Assembly: GCA_018873245.2 (NCBI GenBank)
Contig: JAEMBT020000008.1
Coordinates: forward strand, 15,872,090 to 15,936,089
Length of the DNA stretch: 64,000 bases
Source: Archegozetes longisetosus
Lineage: Eukaryota; Arthropoda; Arachnida; Sarcoptiformes; Trhypochthoniidae
Reading direction: 5' to 3'
The position numbers and the translations under genes are program-made. The notes under the pieces are model-generated. The model saw nothing but the letters and a program-made list of their open reading frames with translations, did no database searches and had not been told where the DNA came from. Below, piece after piece: positions 16,680 through 30,200 of this stretch. Within the stretch, counting starts at the first letter, position 1, and the number at the start of each line of letters is the position of its first letter.

Positions 16680-16968
16680 TTTATTGAATAACTAATTTTC
16701 GCATTTGTTAAATGAATTTACAACAATTGAACCGTTAATTGTTTTCGAATTGATTTATAAAATGAAAGGGTTTAGCATTTTTTGGTTCAGTAATCAAATA
16801 GGATTTTGTTTCATAATCAAATGTAGTCTTACCTCTAATTTAAATCTTAGGCATTTATAAAGCTATTTACAAAACAAATTTGAATAGTTGTTAAAACTTT
16901 CAAATTTTTGAATGTTTTACAAAATATCAGTACATTATGTGATGAAAAACAGATCAAATTATTCAATG

Positions 16969-17619
16969 TTATTTGTGATCAATAAGAGTTCCTTTAGGTT
17001 TGATTTTGTTGATCACATCGTCACTCGTCTCAACTTTAATCCTTTTCATCATTCCTTTTCTTTCTAATTGTTTTTCAATAATTCTTGCATTTTCTGCGTA
17101 AGAATCTGCGACTTCTCGCGCCTCAATCTCTTCTTCTTCTTCGTCAACAGTCGAAACTGTAACTGAACTGAACTTTCCCATATCTTTAGTCCTTTTGGTG
17201 ATCATTACTTTTCGCGTTTCAGTAGCGGTTGGCATTTGTGCCAAATAATCGTTAGTTTTTGAAACAAGTGAACCGTCGATAATGAAATAGACATTACTTT
17301 TAATATCATTTTGATATATGAGTCTTAAACCGCATTTTTTACACTTTTTCCTAAACTGTCGTTCAATTCCTTCAGGTCTTTTCAAGTAAATCACTTCTTC
17401 ATCGTCTTTATCAATACTCAATTTGAAAACATGTTTTGATCCATCGATAACTCGAGACATATCTCTCTTTCTTAGCGGCAGTTTATCTGTAGTACAGTCC
17501 AAGATTAAGGACATTTGACCACAAATACAATAATAAACATTCAAAGCTTTTTCTTCGTTGTATTCTTCTTCATCTTTACTATCACTACAAGCAATACTTC
17601 GAGAAACAACCTTCGGCAT
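16969..17619 (-). CDS. STEEP1: STEEP1 (CXorf56 family), single exon
   Basis: Intact 216-aa frame without introns (human 222 aa). The start [13 protein letters not shown] is near-identical to the family. Also present are VYYCICGQM, the zinc-binding-like pair CGQ...[20 protein letters not shown], and the strongly conserved [34 protein letters not shown] region (written here only to name its position, residues ~139-172), ending KGTLIDHK. Vertebrate STEEP1 promotes STING exit from the ER and has been reported in spliceosomal complexes; what it does in arthropods is not established. Transcribed toward AK2, 273 nt from the end of the AK2 open frame. The upstream region contains ATGCGCAC (half of an NRF1-type site). 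Confidence 0.95.
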   Translation of the reverse strand: MPKVVSRSIACSDSKDEEEYNEEKALNVYYCICGQMSLILDCTTDKLPLRKRDMSRVIDGSKHVFKLSIDKDDEEVIYLKRPEGIERQFRKKCKKCGLRLIYQNDIKSNVYFIIDGSLVSKTNDYLAQMPTATETRKVMITKRTKDMGKFSSVTVSTVDEEEEEIEAREVADSYAENARIIEKQLERKGMMKRIKVETSDDVINKIKPKGTLIDHK

Positions 17620-18048
17620 GACTTGAGTCAGCTAAAAATTTCTCTTTTATTATATTTCAATTTAATTTAAATAATTAGATTTAATTTCAATTGTCGTTTT
17701 GACAATGTTCGTCCACTTGTAAAAACTTGGAACATGCGCACAACTTTTCTATTTTCATTTTTGAACTGCACAAACGCGCGAATAAATGCTCAATAATTAA
17801 ATGCATTTTGATTTTAAGTTTAAAACATTTTTGAAAATACTATCTGTAATAATGGTTAAATATTTAGCAAAAAATCTAAATAAGCTTAGAATCTTTGTTC
17901 ATAAACTAAACTTTAATCATAAGTACAGGATGAATAACATATAAGATGACCCCAAAGTAAAGCTAATAAATATGTTTCAAGTCATGTATTGAACCAATTT
18001 TCTAACATTTAATTGTAAATAAACGAAAATTTAAAAACTGACTGAAGT
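17620..18048. other. Spacer between STEEP1 and MCMDC2
   Basis: 429 bp containing the STEEP1 promoter and MCMDC2 3' UTR, both genes on the minus strand. Nothing else recognised. Confidence 0.6.
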
Positions 18049-20359
18049 CTATTCTTCCGAAGTAAAGTTATTTTGATTTGAGGTGGAGCTGGATTTAGCC
18101 TGCAATCTTAGGAATTCATACAGTCGTTGTTCGAACTCTGCCATAAGTTGATCGCACTGTAACACAAATCATTATGAAATGAAATGAGCTCATGTTCATT
18201 TAAACTATTGATAATGATTTGACTCACATCTGGACCAATGGCCCAATTTATGTCTTCTGTTTTAACGTGGAAAACAGGTCTGACATTAAGAGGTGAAAGA
18301 AATTGTGGAAACTTTGCGGTAAGACTTTCTTCATATAATAGAATAGCCATAAGCGCATCATATTTGGTAACGTTGGTTCGAATCGATAGCTTTGCGAATG
18401 ATTTCGATAATGAGACTAATGTTTCCATTGACAGACGATTACATTTTGAGCCACGGATGCGACGAATCGCCACATAATATGATTGTAGAAGAGTTTCGGC
18501 TTCTTCAGTCATAATCGGTCTCAATTGATTGGCCAGGTCCAGAAAATTTTGCCAAACATTACGCGTTAAAGTCCTGTTTTCCAGCTGCTCATATGATTGA
18601 ATGTCCATTTGGTCATCGACGACATAAACCATTCCAAAAACTTCATTCCATAGAATGATTTGGTTCTTGAATCTGTTACTGTAATGTTTTGAGTTGTGTT
18701 CAATTGCTGCCCAAATCGTAGACTTGAGTTCTGTTTGAGAATTGTGTTGAAACGATGGCTGACTTTGTTTGGCGATCACTTCATTGGTCTCTAATGCATG
18801 AAACAGTGATATCTTCTCTTTTTCTGGCAATTCGTTGAGATCACACGCACTCGTTATAACACATACGCCATCGTCTGCCAATTGAAGTGATCCGCAATCA
18901 ATCCATTCCAAATCTGACTGCTTTCGAGACACGCCAGTCATTGGAATCAAAGGACTCGTGTGTAAGAATCTGTTGGCTATGAATATTGAGGACCATTCGA
19001 ACAAACGACTTATCATAAGTGTATCATCGCATACCACCAAAACTGACGAATTGCTTCTCTATTTAATTAATTTGTAAATATTTTATTCGAGGAATCAAAA
19101 TGAATAATCAATTTGTTTAGACCTGAGGATACTCGTCGAGTGATAGAAGTGATAACAAGAGCCCTAACTTCAGTCTGAAATAAGACCCCGAAACACATAT
19201 ATTATCAGCAAAAACAAAGGCCAAACTCAACGCAAAACTATAGTTCGATCCTTTTCGGTCTTGGAAAAAATAAACAAAATTTGAAATCAATATAAAAGTT
19301 GAAGTATTTGATTGATAAACCATACCGTTATATAAATGTTGAATCTCTTTCGGAAACCGCAAGACAAAGTGATTTTGGAAATCCAATTTATTGATAGGAT
19401 TGAGAATGTGTTGCATTTTTCGACAAATTTTTTTGAATGAAAGCATTTGATAGACATTAGGACTGACTTGTAATAAGACGACTGACTCTAAATGCGATCC
19501 GCAATAAATAGCTTCCAATTGTTGTTGACTAAAGATATCGTTTATAAAGGTTATTTCCAATGGATGTAAACCAGAGTTTCTATCATTTCCTATTTTAACC
19601 AGTGCTTTTCGTTTCAAAACTGAAACTCTCTCTGACTTTGATTCAATCCATGACTTGGATTTTATGGCAAACAAATCTTTATGAGTTTGATTGATTTTTC
19701 TGAGTTTCCACTTGTGATCTTCACCCCTATTTCGATCACTCCTAACAAATTTTGCGGCAATTATTGACTTGTAATCACAACTCAACGAAACTATTTGTAA
19801 GAAGTCAATCGAAATCAATTTCTTATCTTTTGATTGCAACTCATAATAATTTTTGATACAATAACTGAAAATAAACAAATGATTCCATTATTGCGATTCA
19901 CAAAAGTATAGTAAATATGAGCTAATAATGATTGAAATAATTGTTTACTCATTTGGCAAATTGTTAGGCTTGAGAGTAAACCAAAGCTTGCGATCTCTTA
20001 ATAAGGAACTGTCAAGTTTTTTAATAATGCATTTTCTAAACATTGAATTCGATTTAACGATGTTTTCGACTAAGTATTGCGATAATTGAACTAAAATTGA
20101 CAGTTAAATAAATGAAAATGATTCCAAACTTAAATATAGAATAATTGTTTTTATTAAAATTTAGATAATGTTTAATACCATTTTGTTCAGACTCAAATAC
20201 AAAATCGATGTCTATTTCGTGAGCAAATTTAATAATTGGTTCATTAACTGAGTTTGAATTCAAATAATTAACCAAACGATTGAAGTCTTCAACGAATGGC
20301 TCGTTTTTGTTCATATATTCATCAATTGATTGCTTCAATTGATCAAATGTTTGTTCCAT
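18049..20359 (-). CDS. MCMDC2: MCM domain-containing protein 2 (MCMDC2), 5 exons
   Basis: Minus-strand exons 20359-20179, 20090-19949, 19864-19123, 19058-18228 and 18156-18049 splice to an intact 667-aa protein (human 681). Introns are 64-88 nt and phases agree throughout. Diagnostic segments are SVLVVCDDTLMISRLFEW, GSLQLADDGVCVITSACDL, SYYVAIRRIRG and ILLYEESLTAKF. The Walker A and Walker B positions of replicative MCMs are degenerate (CDDTLMIS and VITSACDL), as in this subfamily, so it is probably not an active helicase ATPase. In other animals MCMDC2 is needed for meiotic recombination, and the fly mei-217/mei-218 pair is its relative. The last exon (CDQLMAEFEQRLYEF onward) lies beyond an in-frame intron start, and reading through that intron gives a false C-terminus. 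Confidence 0.9.
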
Positions 20360-22563
20360 TTGTTCATTAAATTGTTAATTTTATACAACTTTTGAATTAG
20401 TTGAATGAATCTTAAAGATATTAAGTGTTTGTTTATGACTTTAATTCACAGATTTAACATTAAATGAATATTGAGTTTTGTAATTAATAAATAGATGTGT
20501 GACTGATTGTAATAGAATATGAAACTCGTTCACAACTTATAAAACGTTGATTTGATGTAGTTAATACTAATTTAATAGTAAGCTAATAGAAAACGACTCA
20601 AACAACGTATTGCATCTCTTGCAATAAGTCTAAACATCAGAACGAAATTCAGTGCTTTTCGTTAATTTTAGAGCTCAAGTCCAAATCAATTAATGGGTCG
20701 TACATTTTATATACCTTTTTGACAAATCAAATATAACACTTATTCTGGGCCCTATCAAATATTGCTTGAAATCTATTTTTGTATGAAAAATACGTTTTGC
20801 ATATTATTGGTATTGAATATATAGTATAATAAGAATGAATATGATGCTTTCGACTAAAGCGTTGCCAAGAAGTGGTCACTCTATGAGAATAACGTTAGTA
20901 TCTGTCTGTTTTTATAGCTACCTAAGATTAATCCAAAAGTGAGAGTACTCGATAATAGTGGCATTATTGTATTTGAAGATGACCATAAAATGAGATGTGA
21001 CGCAAGAAATGTGTTTGAGCGACTATAAATCAATGTTTTGTTTGGTTAGCATAACTGTAGTCCATATTCCAGTTCGCACTAAACGCAACTACTGTTCCGA
21101 TATTGTGTTTTGGGAATAGGCCAAAACCATAAAACAGATACCTGTATATAAGACTATATACTATTTAATAAACTTTATTATGTCTTTATGATTATATAAT
21201 AATGAGATAAAGTGGACTAATATGAAAAATAAAACTGAACACTAGTTTTATCTTCTAAAGTACTTGTAAAGGCAATAAGAGACATGAAGATTACATTTTT
21301 ACACAGTTATTTTATGCATGAAAAGAGTCAAAACTCATTAATTAGTTTAAGTAACAACAGAGTTATTATAGCAAAATATTTTCAACCTATTCGACTTAAA
21401 GCTGCAAATTATACAAAATAGCTCTAATTTAGTTAAAAATGCCTTTTCGGACATAATGAGCATAACTTGACTTATCTTGAATTCCAGATTAATTGCTTAG
21501 TGCTTTGAAGCCATTTTTTAATAGCAAGTTTTGAATAAACACAGAAAAAGTAATTGATTTTGTTCACTATAAAAACATCTTAAATAGGAAACAAATTCTC
21601 GATTAGAATAAATAATGTGAGTGAAAACAATGTAAAACTTAAGTAAACGTTAAGCCCACTCTCTTGTTATCCAATGTGCAATCGATCTAGACATTTAAGC
21701 TCATAATTTTTATTTCAAGTCATCATATGAAGTACTGGTATTGAGTATCTTTTGAAATAGTATTGAGAATACGCATTCTGAAATATTAGTGATGCTTATG
21801 ACAAAAAGAGCGAGATTTCATTGTAAGCAAACGTGTGTTTATTTAGTTGTGAAATCATAGATAAAAAAGTTTGGCACAAGTCATGGAAGAAATTGATGCA
21901 AAAAACTTATTTCTAGATATTTATTGTCCATCATTTCACATATGGCTTAACATCAAATTTTCTGTCGATCCTTTACTGTAATTGAGTCTTGATGTGTGAT
22001 CTGATTTTAAAAGACACGACTCAGGACAAGATAAATATCCACGAGGAATATGACGTTAAAGTCACGACACGCGCAGAATTTAACCGGAATAATGCACAAT
22101 AACTGAGGACTGTATGCATCGATTAGTGGCATTCTTTCACATTACTTCATCATAAACGGATGCGTTCCGCTACTTTTTGAATCATCTTTTGTGTGTATGT
22201 ATTACATAAACCATTAAAATTCATTTAAAGTTGATATAATCATTTGTCATTTACCACCTCTTATCACATACCAGTGGAAGTTTTTCAATGAATAAGTTAT
22301 TAAAACGCTTTTTTATCACTTATTTGGTTTAGAATAATGTTAAACATTCAAAAAGTTAACTTCTCTATAAACTAGTTTTATCCTTAAATGTATTGAGCTT
22401 TAGAAAAAGTGAAGTCAAGTTTAAAGAAATAACTCGTAAGTTGAAGATTAAATTTGAGACATTCCGTGCATCCAAAATATTAGGTATTCAATTGAGAAAA
22501 CTTTAATCATTTATCTGATTCAAATCTTTACCTTTCAATAGTGACATCAAAATCATTTGACAA
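20360..22563. other. Intergenic region MCMDC2 to CA10-like gene
   Basis: 2.2 kb of AT-rich DNA. It must hold the promoters of both flanking, divergently oriented genes. No gene, repeat array or RNA recognised. Confidence 0.55.
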
Positions 22564-24365
22564 ATGTGTTTATCAAAACAAAAACAACAGCTACTGCACA
22601 GTCTTTTCGCCTTAACCTTAGAATATGTTTTAATAATAATTTTAATAAGAAACGTGTTGGCTGACTGGGATTCGTGGTGGACTTACGAAGGAATTTCAGG
22701 TAAGATTTTAAATAGAGCTCCTTCATCAGAATCAATTATACGTTGTTCATAACAAATAAGTCTGTTGTCAAGACTTTCAATAGTGCTCTCATGGTTTGGC
22801 TGTTCTTATCTACTTATCTTCTGATTCATTATTCATTTAGCTGTTATCTAACTCCTAGAGAGCTCTATCTTAACAATTAAGTTCTCGCAAACGCTTGTGC
22901 ACGTATTGGTAATGACAAGTTTCGTAGAAAACTTATGTTCCACTTATAGGCTTTCAAATTGATTTATTTTAATTGAAAACGTATTCTTTTATTCATTTTT
23001 TCAACAGAAGATTCAATTTTAGATTGTTCAAAAGATCGCTCTATCTTATGATTTGAGTACTTTTGCATGCCTCAAATGGATTCTCAGTTTAAGTATGTCG
23101 ACGATAGTTTTACATGACAAAAGTAGTTGAAGCTTTTTCTAAAAAAATTCATAATCATTTATTTTTGCTTTTCGCTATTGACAAAATCAGTGAACTATCT
23201 ATCACAAAACTATTTATCTTTAATAAATTGCAACTCAGTATTGAAATAATAGGAAATCTTATAAGAATCAAATTTTAATGTTCATATCCATATCCATTGG
23301 TACAATATTAAGGAAAGGATTATACTTATTAAGACTTGTTTTCCTGTTCATCGCACTTCCGAGCGAAAAGATGTTTGAGATCGAAAACTTGTTCTGCAAT
23401 AATAAATCTTTTATAGAAAATAAATCTATGCAAATGCATATGTTTATATTTTTAAGCTTATGAGGTGATGCGCTTTGAATTATTGCTGAAATGCAGTGAA
23501 GTGCTCAACCAAATAAGCGTTTCAATTGAATAACTGAAAGAGCAAAGCAGTAAAGGTTTGCGAACTTATTTTTCAAGAAATAAGCCTAAGAACATGAATC
23601 AAAATAAGATTTTCATAAACGCATTGAGTCATATAAGCATTTATGAAGTAGTCTCACTTTCTATGATTGAAGTTTAATTTGTCTTCTAAAAATATCACAA
23701 TTACGATCTATAAATCTATTTATTTGAAGATTAATGCAATGTGTTTTGACTTTTTTTTGATAAGTTTTACTGATGACAAAACATTTCTCGCAAACTTGAA
23801 AAGATTTCGAGCCTTTAATTCCACATCTGCTTAACTGAAGTCCTTCACTGATTTGAATGCAATTTATATTGAAGTTATTAATAGAGCTTCAATATTCAGT
23901 ACTAGAATATAAGCTTTGCCTAAGTAGGCGATTTGAATAACTTATTTTTGACTACAATAAGTTCGTGACCAATAAAATAAGTGCATTTGAAGTGAACGAA
24001 ACTTTTTTTTGTATAATAATTGCTGACATTATGTTTTTTCATTGAAGTACAATGAGATGTGAAATATTGTAATAGTAGACAATGCCATCAATAGTAGAAA
24101 ATATTACTTAAAGCATTTCAAATATTTATGAAACTTTTCACAATCATAAGCTTTTGTTGAACAACTAAAAACAAAAGAAAAACTAAAATTCCTCCTCTTT
24201 TCTTATTTTGATCGTTGCAATCAATTCAACTTTTATTCTTTAACTTCCTTTTTTCTAAACAACTTAAGCCATGACTAACATTAATGGTGCGAGAAATAGA
24301 GAGCAGGTGTTCGACATCATGTTTTATACGCTACCAAAATGCACTCCAACACCACTTTGTCTTCT

Positions 24366-24415
<50 letters not shown>

Positions 24416-27164
24416 TGCAGTTGAAGTGGAGCGCAAAATGATTATCAATGAGATCGAGAAATCGATGTTAAAGTCTTGAAAGCATATGAACGGTAGATGT
24501 AATTATGGCAATAATACATAGGATTGTAAGTGACACCACACTCCATACACTCACAAACTATTGTTTTTAAAGAAATGTGTTTTCTTTCCTATCGGGCTCT
24601 CGTAAAACAAAAGTTTACAAATAGTTTAAGATGAGAACAGAAACGTATAGTAGGCGTGTATTGATTTGAATTTTTGTTTAATACTCAAAAGAATATTACA
24701 TAAATTATTGCTCTAATACGAATAGAATACACTAATTTCAGTAATATGTTAATACGTGCTGACATTAATATGGAAATAAAATACAACAAAACATTGCATA
24801 CATCCATACCTCTACGCTCTCTCTAATAAAACTTTCACATATCATATAAGCTAAGGAAACAAATTACTGACTTATTCTGTAAGAATATGCAGCTAATACT
24901 TAATTTCCATGTTCTGAACTGAAATAAAAGAGAATCTATACATCTGTCAAGTTTAAATTACCAATTGACAGATGGTTTTCATTGTGAAACTTGTGATTTA
25001 TTCCATTAATGTTATCTTATTGTTGTATGAATGCAAGTAAAGAATCTATGGGAACCACATTCAATTATTTACCCTTACTTAAATTTTGTTTGGTTTTTCT
25101 ATTCAAATAATTTGATCTATAGTTTTTCCAGTAGTCCCAACGTTAAAACCAGAATTTCAAGTTTGCAATTCTTGAAAAACTTTCACCAATTCAGGAACAT
25201 TAGAAGCAAATAAATCACTTTTTTCATTACCTTAAGAAATGTTTGGAGAAAAAAAGAAACAATAATTAAATTTTTCGGACAAAAATTGTCCTATTGGGCG
25301 AAAAATTGGGAGTAATTCATAACTGTCAATAACATAAATCCATATAAGTTTTGTGTCCTTTATAGAAAAGCACTCACTCTAAAAATAAGTTTTTGGACAG
25401 AGCAAACTCATGTTCTGTCAGTGTCTTGAGATACACTATGAAGTGGAGACCAAATCCCATCAAATTTACTTTTTTGAAGCTTATTTCTTGCAAACTTATG
25501 TTTGCATAACTGTCGAGATGAAGATAAAGGAAAAGGCAAACCATATAGAGATCATTTTGTGGACAAACTTTTTGTTCAATAAAAAATAGGACTTAGAAAT
25601 ATGATTGGATCTGATCCGCGGGCTATTTCTTTTCGATTGCAATCTCAAAATTGCAAAATATATACTTTTTTGATAATACTTTTATTGTAATTCCACTGAA
25701 GAGCTTGTTTTTTGTTAGTTTTAAACTTATGCTATATTTCATGACTTAATACATCACTAATGTATTAAAACGAGAAGATTTTCCATATTGATAAACATTC
25801 TTCTGGCAAATTTCATTTCCCAAATCGAATCTATTTTAATGGATGCGCTAGACTTGCTTTGTTGTATATCACAAACTTGAAGTGCATTCTTATATCAAAC
25901 TTAAACTTAGTTCAGATTGGTTTCAGAGTTTTATTCATATCAGCCTTAATCTATCTTTTCTTATTATCAGCTGAAAATCAAGTTTTTCGATAAGATTTTC
26001 TCAAATTAAAAGTAGTTTGACATCAAACTGAAATACATGGCATGAAATTTGAAATGTAAAAAGGTGCTCCTTGTCTTCAAAAAAGTAGGCATAGGTTGTT
26101 GTTGTTCGACAATGTTTCACGATATTACCAAGACTAAAAACGCATTTCGTTTGATTGAAAATGATAGATGACTCAGTGAAGAAAGGCTGACATTTATATA
26201 AAAAATACTTTATAAAAGTTAAAAGCGAGCGCATATTCGCGACTCAAGTGGACGTTTTCCCGTTTAAAAGTAATATATCCTCAAAAGCCTTTTCCACTAT
26301 TCACATATTTGCAGCTGTTGGCACCATAACTAAGGGTTAGTGAAGGAAAAATAGAAGAAAAGTAAAAAAACCGAAAAGAATAAGAAAATAGTTCTTTTTT
26401 GGCAATTTGTCGCCGTGTCCGTTCATATAATAACAACAAGAAGGTAGTGATAAACGAGAAAAGTGAAAGCAAGCGAAAGCAAAATGCAATAGAAAGCAGT
26501 GAAACACATAAAGATGAGCCCTGCAATTGCAATTGAGAGAGAATGACATTCCAAGCATTGGCCACAATTTATAGACTGGCGGAGTATAACTACTCGCTAG
26601 TCTTTTGTAACTTAAATCTAGCAAGAATTGGCTCTTTGACCACCTGCTCCCCCTTCGCCTCTACATTGCTTGCGCGAGCGAATAAAATGTTCTCTTCTTT
26701 TACTGCTATTTTCATATTGAATTCCGCTTTTAGGGTTAAAATTGCATTGAATTAACTCAACCAACAGACCGATAGATACAAATAGGAGAAATCGTTTCCA
26801 CAATTGGATACTGATTGGAATTTTATCAATGCTTGATTCCAAGAATATCTTTTTACTCTGATTGCAGGTCCAGATTTTTGGGGTCGACTCAATCCTAAAT
26901 GGAGTCATTGTAACAAAGGAAGACGACAATCTCCTATCGATATTAATCCTGAATTATTGCTCTTCGACCCCGGACTAACAAAAGTTACCATAAATGGAGA
27001 TCACGTAAGTCAATGTTTATGGAAGTGAGTTCGAGTCGCGTGTATTTCCCGAATTCATGGTGTGAATTATTAATGATGTTATCTGCCAGAGAAATATGCT
27101 ATGAAAAAGTGACTTTTCGCCAATGCTTTTAAGAGCAGCGATTCATCATCACTCTGTCTCACTC

Positions 27165-27206
<42 letters not shown>

Positions 27207-30200
27207 TATTGTTGTTACAGGTCAGTGGAAAGCTGATCAACACTGGCCGTAGTATAACATTTAAAATAAATCCTGAAAATTCAGTAGTGATAAGTAGTGG
27301 TCCGCTTTCATATCAGTACACATTGACAAATATAACGTTACACTTTGGAAGAGAGAATAATAGGGGCTCTGAGCATACAATTAGTGGCGTTCAGTTCCCG
27401 GGAGAAATTCAATTGTACGCCTATAATTCTCAATTATATGCCAACTGGAGTGAAGCTCAACACGAGGCCAATGGTTTGGCTGCGATTTCTGTTTTGATCA
27501 CTTTCTCAAAAAACTCGAATCAGGCAAACACTCAACTGAAACACATTACACACGCACTTAAGAATATTACTCATAGAGGTAAAGAAGAAACATTTCTTTT
27601 AACAAAACACTCATTATCTTTTACTACAAGTTATTTACTTTGTGAACTCAAAGTTTTATCAGAAACACATAAAATACAAGTCTAACTTTTTTCCAACTAA
27701 GTCTTAAAACCTTCAAAAAATTACTATAACTATTATGTTCCTCCTATAAATTTAATATAAAAAAGTAGAACAGAAAAAATTATCGCAGCAAAATAAAGCC
27801 TTTTGACAGATTTCGTAACTTTAGTTTTTTATTTGCTATGGAATAGAAAATGCCACAATAACCGTATTACATGTATACAATATTTAGCTTTTCTACTTAA
27901 CTCAACAAGTGTTTAGTTGTTTATCTTTCAAGAAAACACTCTCGACGTCGTGATTCTATATTTGTATACTTATTATTGTTCAATAGTTATTCTCGCGTTC
28001 ATAAGACTTTTTTAGTGATCAATTTTTTCCTTCAACTTGATTAGTCCGAATGAATAAGCTATTGTTAGGTGACATAAACTATGAAAACGCTCGAGGATAT
28101 TGATTGATGTGTCAATTTTGAGTTTAAAACAACTTGTTTTGCAATACTATTGAAACTTTTATACAATAACTTGCGACACTCGCAAACTGATAATACAGCT
28201 TAGGCTTACACTAGCAGAATATCCAACAATATTCAAGCTTTAGGCACATTCTTTTGCAGATATCCAGCTTTAGGTAATACTATTTTTTTATCTTCCAGTT
28301 CTATTTTTAAATTTAGATTTATTATCTAATTTTTTTACAATTTAGAACTCTTGTAAAGATGTCGATATTCTTGATTGTTATTTGCTATTTTGACTATATT
28401 CAAGTTTTGATAATAAATGCTTCATTTAAATGAGTGCAAAACAAAGCTCTGGGTCTGGTGCGACTTTTGTTATATCGATTTTGATTTTTTTATTTTCAAT
28501 GAATCATATCTTCATCACAGAGAAATGATTTAATCCTATGAAATAGCCGGGCGTTATCTGGAAGATATTCAACAAATCTATTCCTGACTAAATTTATACA
28601 CACAGTAATAAGTTATAGGAATTAACAAAAGCAAAAGTTTAAGTCAGAACAGATGGTCCTCAAAGAAAAATGACGCTAAAACAAAGAGAAACAACTCATG
28701 TGAATAAAAAGCTTTTTTATTTAAATTAAATTATCTCTAAAATCTAACATTAAAATGTTTAACAAAGTGTTTAACTTTTAGAGTTCTGAGACTTTTGCAA
28801 AAAAGAAAAGGAAAAACAAAATAAATTACTTAAACAAATTTCGCAACGCGCATCAATTGTTTATATTTATCGTATTTCTCATTAGAGAGCTTAGATTCAA
28901 AGCAAAATCTAATTGAAATTTCCACGTGAAAAGAGTAAAATTCCTTTAAACTAAACTTTTTATTTTGATCAAATATTCATTAATCATAAAATTTGAGTAA
29001 AAATCATGAAAACTTAGTCAATAAGAAATTAAAGTTTGATTAATAGGTCACACAGTTAATTTTTGTGTATTGTTCAATTGTAGGTGATTCACAGTGGCTT
29101 AATTCATTATCGATTGTTGAATTACTGCCAACATTAAAACATTACATTACCTATGAAGGCTCATTAACTCAACCAGGTTACATGTCTAAATATCACTACA
29201 AAAATATCGCAAAACAAAAGTATCGCAACCAATAAATCGTATAACAGTAATATCACAGTTTTCTATCAATCAGAATTACGCTAATAATTTGGTGTGAGTC
29301 TAACGAGCAAATATTCCTAAGTAAGACCATGGATTGATTGCATTCATGGTACACCTTCAAAAGCATGTCTTAAGTTGTCTATATCACGTACGATTTGTTG
29401 CTCATAAGCGTTGAATTGTCTGCAATCAGATATTCAGTGTTATATTTTTACGAGACAAAGCTTATAGTAATGCAGAAGCTTTATTTTTCGTACAACATTA
29501 CATTTTGCATACCCGAGTGTGGACAAGTCAAGCTCATAAGCAACAAATTATACGAGATATATGAGGAATGATTAGAATCTGTGACCTCAAACTTCGGTAT
29601 CTCTTCGTAAGATCATTTACGAGCGGTCTCTTCAAGCAATTGTAGCGATATCTTTTATTTTGCAATATTTTTGTTTAGCGATGTCTTTGTTGCGATCTAT
29701 TGACTGATACCGTTCTCCACCAGCATGTCATGAGACAGTCCAGTGGATACTATTGAACAAGCCTATTTATATGAGTTCACATCAATTTCACCTATTAAGG
29801 CATTCATTGAAAAGTGATGGTCACGGAGATAATTATCGACCAACACAGCCATTGAACCACAGATCATTGCGGTCTAACATTTATAATGCAAATGAGGTGA
29901 GGACTGATTCACAGTTTTACACATGACTGGTTTTGAAGCTTTACTGTATAGCTAATAATATTTAAGGCTCTAAAATAATTTTGCTGAAAGTACTTGAATA
30001 ATGAGTAAAGCTGTTGCGTTACTCAGATTGTATTAAAAATTTGGTGAATATGTTACCAACGCTTTTAATGTGTTGCGAACCATCACTTACGGAGAAAATA
30101 CTTGAGATAATTTAATAAACTTTCAGAACTGTAAAGTTATAGCACATCTTTCATAGAGATATCTCCTTATTGAGCATATTATAAGTGTTCAATATTAAGA

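Noticed and set aside
25270-25600. Possible small element around GGACAAAAATTGTCC and AATAGGAC
   Set aside because: The apparent inverted ends are short, interrupted and without target duplication; chance in AT-rich DNA is likely.
26281-26929. Several overlapping 70-103 codon frames in intron 1 of the CA10-like gene
   Set aside because: They overlap on opposite strands, match no family and run into a real exon; shadows.
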